Positions 17,491 through 25,566 of a stretch of 39,985 bases of DNA are shown here, piece after piece. Source of the DNA: Oscillospiraceae bacterium. Lineage in GTDB: Bacteria; Bacillota; Clostridia; Oscillospirales; Ruminococcaceae. The stretch covers positions 1 through 39,985 of the forward strand of contig JAEDJV010000007.1 of assembly GCA_016296165.1 (NCBI GenBank), in the 5' to 3' direction. Each line of letters opens with the position of its first letter. Position 1 is the first letter of the stretch. The translations under genes and the position numbers were made by a program. Under the pieces are notes generated by a model. The model was not told where the DNA came from. It made no database searches and was given only the letters and a program-made list of their open reading frames with translations.

Positions 17491-18863
17491 TAGTTTATTC
17501 CATTATTGGCATCTTCAAGGAGAGCATCGATAACACTATAACATGCTCCAACCTTTTCAGCCCATGAAGTTCCGCCCTGAAGTGAGCCTCTGATACCAGT
17601 TTCCGCACTATCAAGCGTATCTCCAACATCAGAACTTACACCCATATAAAAATCAAATATAGGATTTTCCTGAGCCATTTCCGTTAGCTTATCTCTCATC
17701 TCAACCATATCAGGAGTCCAGCCGTATGTCTTAAGAAGAAGTTCGTCGCCTATATTCTGTAGTCCTTCATTCAGAAGAATTGCCCTCTTACAGTCAGCAA
17801 ATTTTGCTACACCCTCTGGATTCCGGGCACCTGACACTATCATGTATCCTTCAACTGTTGCAGGAATATAGTATTTGTCTGCCTTCGGATCTTTAGGCAT
17901 CGGAACAAAGAACGCATCTTTTCCGAGTGTTTTCTGCCACACTTCAGGCTTATCATATATTTTCCACAGTCCGCAAGGATAGAAAAGTTCCTTTCCCTCA
18001 CCTATAAACGAAGGCATCTCCTTCCAGTCGAACTGTTCCTTATCTATTACGCATCCGTCTTTATAAAGTTCAGCCATAAAATTCTGGACACGTTCGATTG
18101 CCGGATCCTTGAGGTTATTTACAAGCTTTCCGTTTTCAAGACCAATATACGGAACTCCGGTAGTAAGCGAAAGTGCCGCCTCTGTCCAGAATCCGTCTAT
18201 ACCGTAAAGACCGTTTTCAGGATCAACGAAATCATCAAGAATCTTCTTGAATGTATCCCAGTTCCAGTTTCCGCTTTCAAAAAGCTCCTTCGGGTCATCA
18301 AGTCCATATTCATCTATTGTTTTCCTGTTATAAAATACTACCGTGTTTCCGCCGCTTAAGTCAGTACAAATCACATAATGCTTTCCGTTCCATAAAAACA
18401 TGTCATTTGCCTGCTTAACATCTTTCCACAGTTCTGAATCAAAATCTATGTAATCGTCAACCGGCTGAAACATTGATTTTATCGCGCCTTTAGGGAATAC
18501 ATCAGAGTCACCGGCAGGAAAGAAGTCTATCCCTTCATCGCCGTTTATCGCTGTAGCAAGTTTTTCATATCTTACGTCCCAGTCTATAATTGTTTCTTCA
18601 ATATTTCCGCCATACCTTTCCTGAAAAACAACAAGATCTGCATGTCTGTCTGTGGAAAATCCCCAGTTTGCCATCCATTTTATTGTTTTATTCTCAAGTT
18701 CACCGGTAAGTCTCTCGTCTTTCGCCGAAATCGATGCAAGTTCTTCGCGTGTCGCAGAGTCAAGGTTATCCACTTTTTCGGTTTCACCCTTACTGCACGA
18801 AGCAGATGAAGCTGCAATCATTACTGCAGCAGCTGCAATAATAAATCTCTTAACTTTTTTCAT
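17490..18863 (-). CDS. Orphan extracellular solute-binding lipoprotein (sugar type)
   Basis: A 457-residue secreted lipoprotein. The signal peptide (KKVKRF, a hydrophobic Ala-rich core) ends in ASSASC with the lipid-anchored Cys at residue 23. The mature part has the pattern of family 1 solute-binding proteins of ABC transporters for oligosaccharides: IKWMANWGFSTDR early, then DVRYEKLATAINGDEGIDF, GGNTVVFYNRKTIDEYGLDDP and WNWDTFKKILDDF. Binding would occur at the outer membrane face of the cell. No permease or ATPase gene is near, so it either shares a transporter encoded elsewhere or acts as a sensor partner. GAAAGGAAAA precedes the ATG. Upstream 18864-19101 is AT-rich with no gene visible. 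Confidence 0.9.
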   Translation of the reverse strand: MKKVKRFIIAAAAVMIAASSASCSKGETEKVDNLDSATREELASISAKDERLTGELENKTIKWMANWGFSTDRHADLVVFQERYGGNIEETIIDWDVRYEKLATAINGDEGIDFFPAGDSDVFPKGAIKSMFQPVDDYIDFDSELWKDVKQANDMFLWNGKHYVICTDLSGGNTVVFYNRKTIDEYGLDDPKELFESGNWNWDTFKKILDDFVDPENGLYGIDGFWTEAALSLTTGVPYIGLENGKLVNNLKDPAIERVQNFMAELYKDGCVIDKEQFDWKEMPSFIGEGKELFYPCGLWKIYDKPEVWQKTLGKDAFFVPMPKDPKADKYYIPATVEGYMIVSGARNPEGVAKFADCKRAILLNEGLQNIGDELLLKTYGWTPDMVEMRDKLTEMAQENPIFDFYMGVSSDVGDTLDSAETGIRGSLQGGTSWAEKVGACYSVIDALLEDANNGIN

Positions 18864-19101
18864 ACGCTTTTTCCTTTCATAATCAGACCATACAAAACAC
18901 CAGCAGTTTATGGTATTTTCTCTGATATCTGAAAATCCTAAATTTTTATTTACTCAAACCTGATATATAAAGTTAACAAAAAAAATTTATTAACTTTTAT
19001 ACAATATACATGAATTAATCGTCGGGAACAAATATGCAGGCAAATAAATTTATCATAGTGAAAATTAAATCTATATCTGACATTCACAATAATATTCTCT
19101 G

Positions 19102-19428
19102 CTACTCCGTCACATGTTCAATTCCCTGATAAATCATTGTTTTCACATGCGAATCTGCCAGAGAGTAAAACACAGCCTTTCCATCGCGTCTGTATTTTAC
19201 CAGACGTGACTGTTTTAAAACCCTGAGCTGATGAGATATCGCTGACTGCTGCATCCCCAGAATCTGTGCGATATCGCAAACACACATTTCCTTTTCAAGC
19301 AGAAGATGAAGTATCTTCACCCTCGTTGCATCTCCAAAAACTTTAAACAGTTCTGCAACTTCAACAAGAACATCTTCTGATGAGGTAATACTGTCCGGTA
19401 CACATGTATGACAGTCTTTTTTATCCAT
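19102..19428 (-). CDS. ArsR/SmtB-family metal-sensing repressor, CadC-like
   Basis: A 108-residue winged-helix repressor of the ArsR/SmtB family; metal binding releases these proteins from DNA. Two metal sites are visible. The alpha3N-type site is made of C6 and C9 near the N-terminus with C49 and C51 in EMCVCDIA. The alpha5-type site is D92-x-H94 with H105-x-x-E108, exactly the D-x-H-x10-H-x2-E spacing. Having both is typical of CadC/ZiaR-like sensors of Cd, Pb or Zn. The recognition helix is QQSAISHQLRVLKQ. AGGAGAATATT precedes the ATG. It starts 17 bases after the diguanylate cyclase gene, so the two are co-transcribed. No metal efflux pump gene is next to it, which is unusual. Confidence 0.93.
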   Translation of the reverse strand: MDKKDCHTCVPDSITSSEDVLVEVAELFKVFGDATRVKILHLLLEKEMCVCDIAQILGMQQSAISHQLRVLKQSRLVKYRRDGKAVFYSLADSHVKTMIYQGIEHVTE

Positions 19429-19445
19429 AATATTCTCCTGTTTAT

Positions 19446-21761
19446 CTATGTTAAAGCGTTTTTAATAACACGTTTAACTTTATTTTTCTTATTCTCATAA
19501 AGAATCTTATCGGCTTTTGACATAAGCTGATCTATTGATTCTTTATCGTAGATATCAAAAAGATATACACCCATACTGACTCCCACATTGTACGGTTTAT
19601 CACTTTTCTGATTAAAATCCTCTGTGAAACTCTCTATGCGTCTGCATATTATATCCATCTGTCTCTGATCTATATCCATGATAAAAGCTACAAATTCATC
19701 ACCGCCGATACGTCCGACTATATCTGTAGTTCTAAGATTACTAACCAGTGCTTCAGCTACTTTCTTGATGGCAAAATCGCCCTCTTTATGTCCAAATGTA
19801 TCATTAATAATCTTCAGACAATCCAGATCTGCAAAGAGAATAGCGCAACTCAGATGTGACATGCAGCTTGAACGCAGATTATACTCTGACTTAGTAATAA
19901 ACCCTCTTCGGTTATATAGTCCGGTAAGCTGATCGGAAACTGATTCTGCGCTAAGAATCTCATTGGTCTTTTTTACCTTTTCAAGTGCACCTTCAAGCTG
20001 ATTCATAAACTTGGTAAGTTTTATGGCTGTACAAACCTGTTTTGAAATATTCAGCGTTTCAGATATACGGTTAATATCTGTCTCGATAAGCATTACACCA
20101 TACTGTTCTTCGTTAAAGTAAAGTGTAAGAAGAACCTGTGTCCGCCGTATTGGTTTTGAGATAAATTTATTAGTAAGAATACTGTCAAACCTCATTCTCT
20201 GATCTCTGGCATTAGGAACACAGAACCTGCCGTTGTCAGAAAATGCTTTAAGATAAACATGATGTGGTCTGTGCCATTCGGAAAGATTCTTTGAAACAGT
20301 CGACTCGTCTGAAACCAGGAATGAATTATGATATATATACACAAAACAACTTTTGAGATTCATATAGTCCATATCCTTTATCATAAGGCCGAAACATTTA
20401 TCTTCATTTTTTCCTGTAGCCATCATATCATCGACGATTCTGGAAAAAACAAATCTGTCAGAAATCATTTGCTGTTCAACATCATGAGCCTGTTCTGCAT
20501 AGTGCAGACTGACATTTTTATATATATTTTCAAACGCCATATAAACCATTATTTTCTTCTGATCATCGGCGTTTTCAAGCGCAACATTTTTCAGTAAATT
20601 TAACATTGTCTGAAGACAGTTTATCGTAAAGAATCCCACATTTGCCTGTGAAACGAGTGATGAAACAAGAGTTCCTGTCTCTCCGGGACCAAAACCGTTT
20701 CCAACAATGAGCCTGTCATATATGGTACCCATAAACTCTTTCATATCATTAATCTGTTTTTGCGGAATGATATCCAGAGCTGATTTTCTCACCGTAAACT
20801 GTTTTATATTTTCTATTAATTCGTCCTTGGGTACTCCGGAATGAATGCCCTTTGTCTCTTCTGCAAAAACAGTTTCTGAATCACATCCGCATGACTGTCT
20901 GGTTATGAGTGACGTCTTTACATATTCTCTGCCCATAACACCGGTTCTGTAATATCGTTCTGCCCATTCTACAGCCTGATAGCCCATAGTCATAATGTAG
21001 GACTTAACTGTAGTAAGAGGTGGATCCATTACATTGGCAAATGCCGCATCATCATATCCTGTAACAAGAATATCCCTGCCTATCTTAAGGCCTCTCTTTT
21101 CACAGCATTTTTTTACTGCTAAAACCATGCTGTCATTTGCACAGCATATAGCCTCCGGCATATTATCAGGATTTCTGTCAAACAGCAAATTAACACTATC
21201 ATAGCAGTAATCTGTAAAATCACCGTAAGAAACGTATTCTTCGCAATATTCTATGTTATGCTCGGCCAGAACTTTCTTATAAACCTGGAGTCTGCCGTCA
21301 GCGATAAGATGATCTTTGGGACCGCTTAAAAAAGCTATCTTTTTCTTGTTGTGACACACTATTATGTGCTCAATGGCTTCTCTGAGGCCATCGAGATTAA
21401 ACACTATACTCGGATATCCTTCTATCTCGGACTCCATTACTATTACCTTAATACCTGAATACTGTGACAAAAACTGCATTATCTCATCGTTATCAAGGAA
21501 AAATCCAACAGTACCTATCGATACAAGAAGCACATCAATATTGTTTGATGTAACATACGAATATAATACATTATGCTGATACTCAAATCTGTTTATCTCT
21601 ATATTATCCCAGCATGCATTAAGTTCTCTTCCCGGAACAATAAGGAGATTTACATCAAGTTCTTCTGCCGCAATTGCTGCTCCCTTACAGAGCAAAGTTG
21701 AATAGTCATTCTGTATACTGTTAATCAGAATACCGACATTTATTCTGGTTGTCCCCTTCAT
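19446..21761 (-). CDS. Diguanylate cyclase with LacI-type periplasmic-binding-like sensor
   Basis: A 771-residue cytoplasmic protein. Residues about 5-290 match the ligand-binding core of LacI/GalR regulators (NVGILINSIQNDYS, CCANDSMVLAVKKCC, VTGYDDAAFANVMDPPLTTV) without any helix-turn-helix. A helical, Cys-containing middle region (290-610) links it to a C-terminal GGDEF domain. The active motif RIGGDEF is intact (686-690) and an RxxD inhibitory site lies at 677-680. It should therefore make c-di-GMP with product inhibition, controlled by a sugar-like ligand (inference). I chose ATG 21761, 8 bases after AGAAGG; the in-frame GTG at 21770 is directly at the AGAAGG. It is followed by the metal-sensor gene in the same operon. 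Confidence 0.93.
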   Translation of the reverse strand: MKGTTRINVGILINSIQNDYSTLLCKGAAIAAEELDVNLLIVPGRELNACWDNIEINRFEYQHNVLYSYVTSNNIDVLLVSIGTVGFFLDNDEIMQFLSQYSGIKVIVMESEIEGYPSIVFNLDGLREAIEHIIVCHNKKKIAFLSGPKDHLIADGRLQVYKKVLAEHNIEYCEEYVSYGDFTDYCYDSVNLLFDRNPDNMPEAICCANDSMVLAVKKCCEKRGLKIGRDILVTGYDDAAFANVMDPPLTTVKSYIMTMGYQAVEWAERYYRTGVMGREYVKTSLITRQSCGCDSETVFAEETKGIHSGVPKDELIENIKQFTVRKSALDIIPQKQINDMKEFMGTIYDRLIVGNGFGPGETGTLVSSLVSQANVGFFTINCLQTMLNLLKNVALENADDQKKIMVYMAFENIYKNVSLHYAEQAHDVEQQMISDRFVFSRIVDDMMATGKNEDKCFGLMIKDMDYMNLKSCFVYIYHNSFLVSDESTVSKNLSEWHRPHHVYLKAFSDNGRFCVPNARDQRMRFDSILTNKFISKPIRRTQVLLTLYFNEEQYGVMLIETDINRISETLNISKQVCTAIKLTKFMNQLEGALEKVKKTNEILSAESVSDQLTGLYNRRGFITKSEYNLRSSCMSHLSCAILFADLDCLKIINDTFGHKEGDFAIKKVAEALVSNLRTTDIVGRIGGDEFVAFIMDIDQRQMDIICRRIESFTEDFNQKSDKPYNVGVSMGVYLFDIYDKESIDQLMSKADKILYENKKNKVKRVIKNALT

Positions 21762-21820
21762 TTGTTCCACCTTCTTTTATATCAAAACTTTAGTTTTATT
21801 ACTGAATATACCACATATTC

Positions 21821-21849
21821 ATAATACATTATAAATACTCTCTTGTCAA
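21821..21849 (-). promoter_or_regulatory. Promoter of the diguanylate cyclase/metal-sensor operon
   Basis: On the minus strand a perfect TTGACA (21849-21844), a 17-base spacer and TATTAT (21826-21821), about 60 bases before the start. No clear 12-2-12 ArsR-type palindrome is visible around it. Confidence 0.75.
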
Positions 21850-21934
21850 GTTTTATAATGCATATTTCACAAGAATTTCTGTTTATTATAGCTCCAATTT
21901 TCGGTTTTAGTCTATTTTATATAAAAAATCTTCT

Positions 21935-22750
21935 TTATTCAGTATCTAATAATTCCGGATTATTTCTTATATAGTGAAACAGATACTGCTGTGCGATTCC
22001 TTCATATCCTCTGGTACATTCAGGCATTCCATCAGGATAAAAACTTTCCATAACACGCTTAATCCATACATCTACAGGATATGCCTCCGTTCTGTGCATA
22101 CCAAAAAGCAAAACACAGTCAGCAACTTTAGGTCCTACTCCTTTTATCGTCATAAGCGCCTTTTTAGCCTCCTCATACGGAAGTTTTTTTATTGTATCAA
22201 GGTCTGCCTGCCCCGATGAAGTTTTCTGAGCTGCGTCAACAATATATTTTGCCCTGAATCCTGAACGGAGATATGAAAGTGATTCCACAGTTTCATCTGC
22301 AAGATCTTCACATCCTGGAAATCCACAGTATTTTTCACACAAACGTGAAATAATTCCTTTTATTCGCGGAATATTGTTATTCTGTGATATGATAAAGGAA
22401 CAGAGTGTTTCCCATGCATCCTGCCTTAGAAGCCTTATTCCCGGAGCAAATCTGCACGCTGCTGACAAAGTTTCATCCTCTGAAAACCTGTTTTTCAATT
22501 CACTGTAATCTGTATCAAGGTCAAAGTAATCCTTCCATATATCAAGAAATTCTCCTTCCTGTACATTATGAAGAAGAAAACAGTCTTCTTCAGTTTTCGA
22601 TATTTTTAAAAAATTATTCAGAAAGTACCCTTCAAATGATCCGTCTGCATTTTCTGTCCACCGGAATGCCTGACCGCAGTCGAGAGTTTCTGAAAGATCA
22701 AAATCCTGTTGAAAAAGAAGGATTCCTTCTTTCGTTTTTTTATAATCCAT
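21935..22750 (-). CDS. OGG1-type 8-oxoguanine DNA glycosylase / AP lyase
   Basis: A 271-residue base-excision repair enzyme related to eukaryotic OGG1. The N-terminal beta domain has the DCGQAFRW motif (24-31). The helix-hairpin-helix GPD core has SFIISQNNNIPRIKGII (118-134), and IKGVGPKVADC contains the catalytic Lys K208. The essential Asp is D227 in AYPVDVWI. These positions match the Lys/Asp pair of human OGG1. The protein should remove 8-oxoguanine opposite C and cut the strand by beta-elimination. The ribosome site is poor: no AGGAGG is seen before the ATG, which suggests weak translation. It lies alone, with an IS607-type element starting about 100 bases upstream. Confidence 0.93.
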   Translation of the reverse strand: MDYKKTKEGILLFQQDFDLSETLDCGQAFRWTENADGSFEGYFLNNFLKISKTEEDCFLLHNVQEGEFLDIWKDYFDLDTDYSELKNRFSEDETLSAACRFAPGIRLLRQDAWETLCSFIISQNNNIPRIKGIISRLCEKYCGFPGCEDLADETVESLSYLRSGFRAKYIVDAAQKTSSGQADLDTIKKLPYEEAKKALMTIKGVGPKVADCVLLFGMHRTEAYPVDVWIKRVMESFYPDGMPECTRGYEGIAQQYLFHYIRNNPELLDTE

Positions 22751-22849
22751 ACTATAAACGCCGTTACTGAAAACTTATAAAAAGATATAACAGCTAAATT
22801 AAAAGATATAAATATTATAACTTTTATGTTTCATTCCTTTTTCATTGTG

Positions 22850-22990
22850 TCCGATTTTGCTTAAGAAGCTACTCTCGTTTGGTGTAACACTCCAAAGGCT
22901 TAAATTCCCGACTAACGTATCGGTACATATTAACAGTATTTGTTTTGACTATACTGTTAATTTTTTGTATCGTTTTAAATTCACACTTGC
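22850..22990 (-). ncRNA. Probable omega RNA (TnpB guide RNA)
   Basis: The minus strand from the end of tnpB to the element's end holds a series of possible stems. The first is a perfect 10-base inverted repeat TTAACAGTAT / ATACTGTTAA (22930-22960) spanning the tnpB stop. The second is a short CCGA/TCGG hairpin (around 22900-22917). The third is TTTGG-TGT / ACA-CCAAA (22879-22897). The run GTCGGGAATTTAAGCCTTTGG, then ACGAGAGTAGCTTC, has the look of conserved TnpB omega RNA scaffolds. The guide would be the flanking DNA just past the element end. The exact 5' and 3' ends are not determined. Confidence 0.6.
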
Positions 22991-24115
22991 CTGATAGTCT
23001 CTGTCCATTACATTTCCACATTCATCACAGATGTATGTTCTGTCTTTTAGTTTTAAATCCTTTTTGATATTTCCACAACAGGAACACATCTTACTTGATG
23101 GATAATATCTGTCTGCTGTTATAAACTCAATATTATGCCAGTTACATTTATACTGTAGCTGTCTGTAAAATTCGTAAAAGCACTGTTCCTGTACAGCTTT
23201 GGCTAAGTGTCTGTTCTTCATCATTCCCTTTACATTTAAATCCTCTAAAACTATAAACTTTGGTTTTCGACTTATAATCTCTGACGTTACATAATGTAAA
23301 TAGCTATGACGAATATTTGTTAATCGGTGATTCATCTTCAAAAGCCGTTTTTCACTCTTCAGGATATTCTTAGTTTTACAGTAACGTACCCCCTTTCTGT
23401 TTTTATTATATTTTCTTGATATTTTACGCTGTAATCTGCGTTTTTTCTTTTTCAGCTTCCTTACAGCTTTGGTTTTATTAATATTGCTGTAAGTACAATT
23501 GTCAGAGCATATTGCCAGGTCTTTTATACCTGTATCAATGCCTATACCCTCATTTAATGGCTTTTCTGTACTTCCTGAACATTCTATGCCTACTGAAATC
23601 CACCAGTTTAAGCCGTCAAATGTTACTCTGGGATTTGAATACTTTACATTTACAGGAATTTTATTCTTCTCTGCAAGCTTCACAGCATTAAACTTTTGCT
23701 TGCTTTTCTTCCTGCTTTCTGTCAGCTTTTCAAGTATTACATGAGTTTCTGTAAATTTTATCTTGCTTGTATCTGCATAAAAACCGGGCTTTGACTTCCT
23801 TTTACTTTTGAATTTCGGATATTTTGCAATACCACTGAAAAAGTTTTTATAGGCTGTGCAGGCATCTTTTACAGCTTGCTTTGCAATATTGTTACTATAA
23901 TGATTAAGCCATCCAAACTTATCATTACTTGTTTTCAAATGTGTCAGAATTTTTCTTAAATCACAATCCGACAAAAAGTCATTTCCTATTTCATAGTTCA
24001 TCTGCTGATAACCTATTGCCCAGTTATATGCAAATCTTGCTGTTCCTGCACATTCAAACAGTTTGGTTCTTTGCTTGTTATTCGGGCAGAGCATTACTTT
24101 AATTGTTTTAATCAT
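22949..24115 (-). CDS. tnpB: TnpB RNA-guided DNA endonuclease
   Basis: A 388-residue TnpB, the transposon-encoded ancestor of Cas12. The RuvC-type active site looks complete: D194 in GIGIDTGIKDLAI, E291 in FIVLEDLNVKGM and D373 in VMDRDYQASVNL. The zinc ribbon is C344-x2-C347 and C363-x2-C366. The N-terminal part (FECAGTARFAYNWAIGY) is the usual helix-turn-helix-like start. It would cut DNA matching its omega RNA next to the element's target motif, thereby keeping the element at its donor site. The ATG lies inside the end of tnpA, so translation is likely coupled. A final hairpin overlaps the stop codon and begins the guide-RNA region. Confidence 0.95.
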   Translation of the reverse strand: MIKTIKVMLCPNNKQRTKLFECAGTARFAYNWAIGYQQMNYEIGNDFLSDCDLRKILTHLKTSNDKFGWLNHYSNNIAKQAVKDACTAYKNFFSGIAKYPKFKSKRKSKPGFYADTSKIKFTETHVILEKLTESRKKSKQKFNAVKLAEKNKIPVNVKYSNPRVTFDGLNWWISVGIECSGSTEKPLNEGIGIDTGIKDLAICSDNCTYSNINKTKAVRKLKKKKRRLQRKISRKYNKNRKGVRYCKTKNILKSEKRLLKMNHRLTNIRHSYLHYVTSEIISRKPKFIVLEDLNVKGMMKNRHLAKAVQEQCFYEFYRQLQYKCNWHNIEFITADRYYPSSKMCSCCGNIKKDLKLKDRTYICDECGNVMDRDYQASVNLKRYKKLTV

Positions 24116-24713
24116 TTTCAGTAAGCTCCTTTATCATCTTTTTAGCTTTATTTGCTCCTTTCCCTTGCAGTTTACAACTAAATTCTGTAATAATCTGCAC
24201 TAAATCTTCAACAAGTTCCCCTTGTTCTGTTTTTTCCGTTGTATCTGCAATTTCTATTTCACAGTCATATAAATCCGCTAAATATTCTATCAGTTCAAAA
24301 CCAAATCGTGTTAATCTGTCCTTATAAAGAACTACAACTTTTGATATGCTTCTGTTTGCCATTCCTTTTATTAATTCCTGCAAACCTTTCCGTTTGTAAT
24401 TTATTCCTGAACCTATATCCGATATTATTTCAAAAGGCTTACCTTGTGCAAGAAGATACGTCTGCATATTGATAATTTGTCTTTCCAGATCATCCTTTTG
24501 CTTATTTGAATTTACCCTGCAATAACCTACTGTTTTTCCTTCCTTTTTCACAGGCTTATTTAATAGTTGGTTTAAATCATCTTCTGAATAATAACGATAA
24601 CCGTTAGGACTTGTGTGATGTGGTTTTAATTTTCCTGACCTGTCCCAATTCCTTAAAGTTTGTGCAGTTACCCCTAATATTTCTGTCATTTCATGTATGG
24701 TGTAATATTTCAT
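24108..24713 (-). CDS. tnpA: IS607-type serine recombinase with Asn at the catalytic Ser position
   Basis: A 201-residue protein. Residues 1-50 are a MerR-like DNA-binding head (YYTIHEMTEILGVTAQTLRNW). From residue 62 a small serine recombinase domain follows with typical IS607 motifs (QKDDLERQI, ISDIGSGINYKRKGLQEL, VVVLYKDRLTRFGFELIEYL, ELVEDLVQII). In the active-site motif the family has Tyr-x-Arg-Val-Ser-Ser. Here it reads YCRVNSNKQK, so the position of the nucleophile (residue 68) is Asn and the next residue (69) is Ser. The codon is AAT, one base from AGT (Ser). Otherwise the frame is full length. It may be a catalytically dead or impaired transposase beside an intact TnpB. Confidence 0.92.
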   Translation of the reverse strand: MKYYTIHEMTEILGVTAQTLRNWDRSGKLKPHHTSPNGYRYYSEDDLNQLLNKPVKKEGKTVGYCRVNSNKQKDDLERQIINMQTYLLAQGKPFEIISDIGSGINYKRKGLQELIKGMANRSISKVVVLYKDRLTRFGFELIEYLADLYDCEIEIADTTEKTEQGELVEDLVQIITEFSCKLQGKGANKAKKMIKELTEND

Positions 24714-24854
24714 TTTATCACCTCATACAAATTATAACATATCGTATTATAAAAGTCAATAGAGATTTTATAACTTTTTACAATTTCGTTTTAACAGCTA
24801 AAAAGCCTCCAGAATCATATTATACCACGATATGATTTTTTTGGCAATTATGTT

Positions 24855-24993
24855 TTTTCTCAACATTGCCAACAATTTTAACAGCCATGAGATTTCCACC
24901 GTTTCAACAGAGTTTTCGACATAATTCATCTTGTTTTCAACATTCAAACATCTCTTTCAACATTTTCAACAGCTTTTTCAACATAATTCAACG
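24855..24993 (+). repeat. Phased array of TTTTCAACA-like direct repeats
   Basis: The core CAACA or a one-base variant begins at 24861, 24870, 24879 (TAACA), 24905, 24917 (CGACA), 24938, 24958, 24967, 24979 and 24989 (CAACG), usually preceded by TTTT or TTT. The steps are 9, 9, 26, 12, 21, 20, 9, 12 and 10 bases, i.e. close to one or two helix turns, all in one direction. This suggests binding by a protein on one DNA face. To its left, 24812-24838 holds a small hairpin AATCATAT/ATATGATT followed by T's. The rest of the 24714-25085 gap is AT-rich without a gene. Confidence 0.75.
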
Positions 24994-25085
24994 ATTATCA
25001 AAAAATTATTTTTATTGATTATTTTTCATAGTTATGTCAATAATCATTACAGTAATTTATAAAAACTTTCAGGAGATGATCTCAT

Positions 25086-25346
25086 ATGATAAAAGGCGTT
25101 AATAAAAAAGTTATAGAAATAAACGACATGCAGAATATTTATTTTGAAAAAGCTGTTCTGTATGTAAGACCCGAAATGCAGGACACTCCTTACAGACACC
25201 TTTTAAAAGAAGCTGCATTTTACCTTGATGACAGTGAACTCTCCCCCGGCAGTAAACACTTATCAAAACTTTCAAGGATATTTGTTGTAACTGCCCTTTT
25301 AACAGCTATACTCGGCACCGTCATAATTGTTTGCTCGTTATTTTAG
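25086..25346 (+). CDS. Small single-span membrane protein of unknown function
   Basis: An 86-residue protein that I do not recognise. Residues 1-62 are charged and probably cytoplasmic (VRPEMQDTPYRHLLKEAAFYLDD). Residues 65-86 form one hydrophobic segment (FVVTALLTAILGTVIIVCSLF) that ends the protein, so it is tail-anchored in style. AGGAGATGAT lies 8-9 bases before the ATG, a good ribosome site, which supports a real gene. It stands alone between the CAACA repeat array and rlmB. The 180 bases after it are AT-rich and carry only the rlmB promoter. Confidence 0.7.
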   Translation: MIKGVNKKVIEINDMQNIYFEKAVLYVRPEMQDTPYRHLLKEAAFYLDDSELSPGSKHLSKLSRIFVVTALLTAILGTVIIVCSLF

Positions 25347-25483
25347 AAAACGAAAGTTTCACAAACTCAAAAACAATTAGTGGCATATTTATGTGAATGA
25401 TTCATTCAAAGCTCGTATTTACGTCGTTCATAGTATCTGTAAGATATAATAAAATATAATTAAATATAATTCAACACAACCGA

Positions 25484-25512
25484 TTGATTTTTTAACAGAA
25501 AAATGATATAAT
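25484..25512 (+). promoter_or_regulatory. Promoter of the rlmB operon
   Basis: TTGATT (25484-25489), a 17-base spacer and TATAAT (25507-25512). The transcript should begin near 25519. A start codon at 25528 would then be almost leaderless, which favours ATG 25567 for rlmB. Confidence 0.7.
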
Positions 25513-25566
25513 AAGAAGTATTATGTTATGTATAAAAATATATTTAAAAGCGAGAATGATTATACA

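Larger units (their letters stand above)
22850..24800 (-). mobile_element. IS607-family insertion element (ends approximate)
   Basis: tnpA (serine recombinase with MerR-like head) overlaps tnpB by 8 bases, the standard IS607 layout. A structured non-coding end lies downstream of tnpB. IS607 elements make no target duplications and have no long terminal repeats, so exact ends cannot be set from one copy. I place the right end in about 22840-22875 and the left end somewhere in 24740-24840. The short strings AACAGCTAAA and TATAACTTTT occur on both sides (22786-22826 and 24767-24805), perhaps by chance. Confidence 0.8.

Noticed and set aside
22949..24115. Cas12-type effector
   Set aside because: Length (388 residues), the overlap with an IS607 recombinase gene and the absence of repeats show that it is transposon TnpB.
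24855..24993. Possible CRISPR array
   Set aside because: The repeated motif is only 5-9 bases and spacing is 9-26 bases. There are no constant repeats of 24-40 bases, no spacers and no cas genes.
25528..25566. Upstream ATG for rlmB at 25528
   Set aside because: It lies only about 9 bases after the predicted transcription start, and the added 13 residues are not part of the conserved domain.
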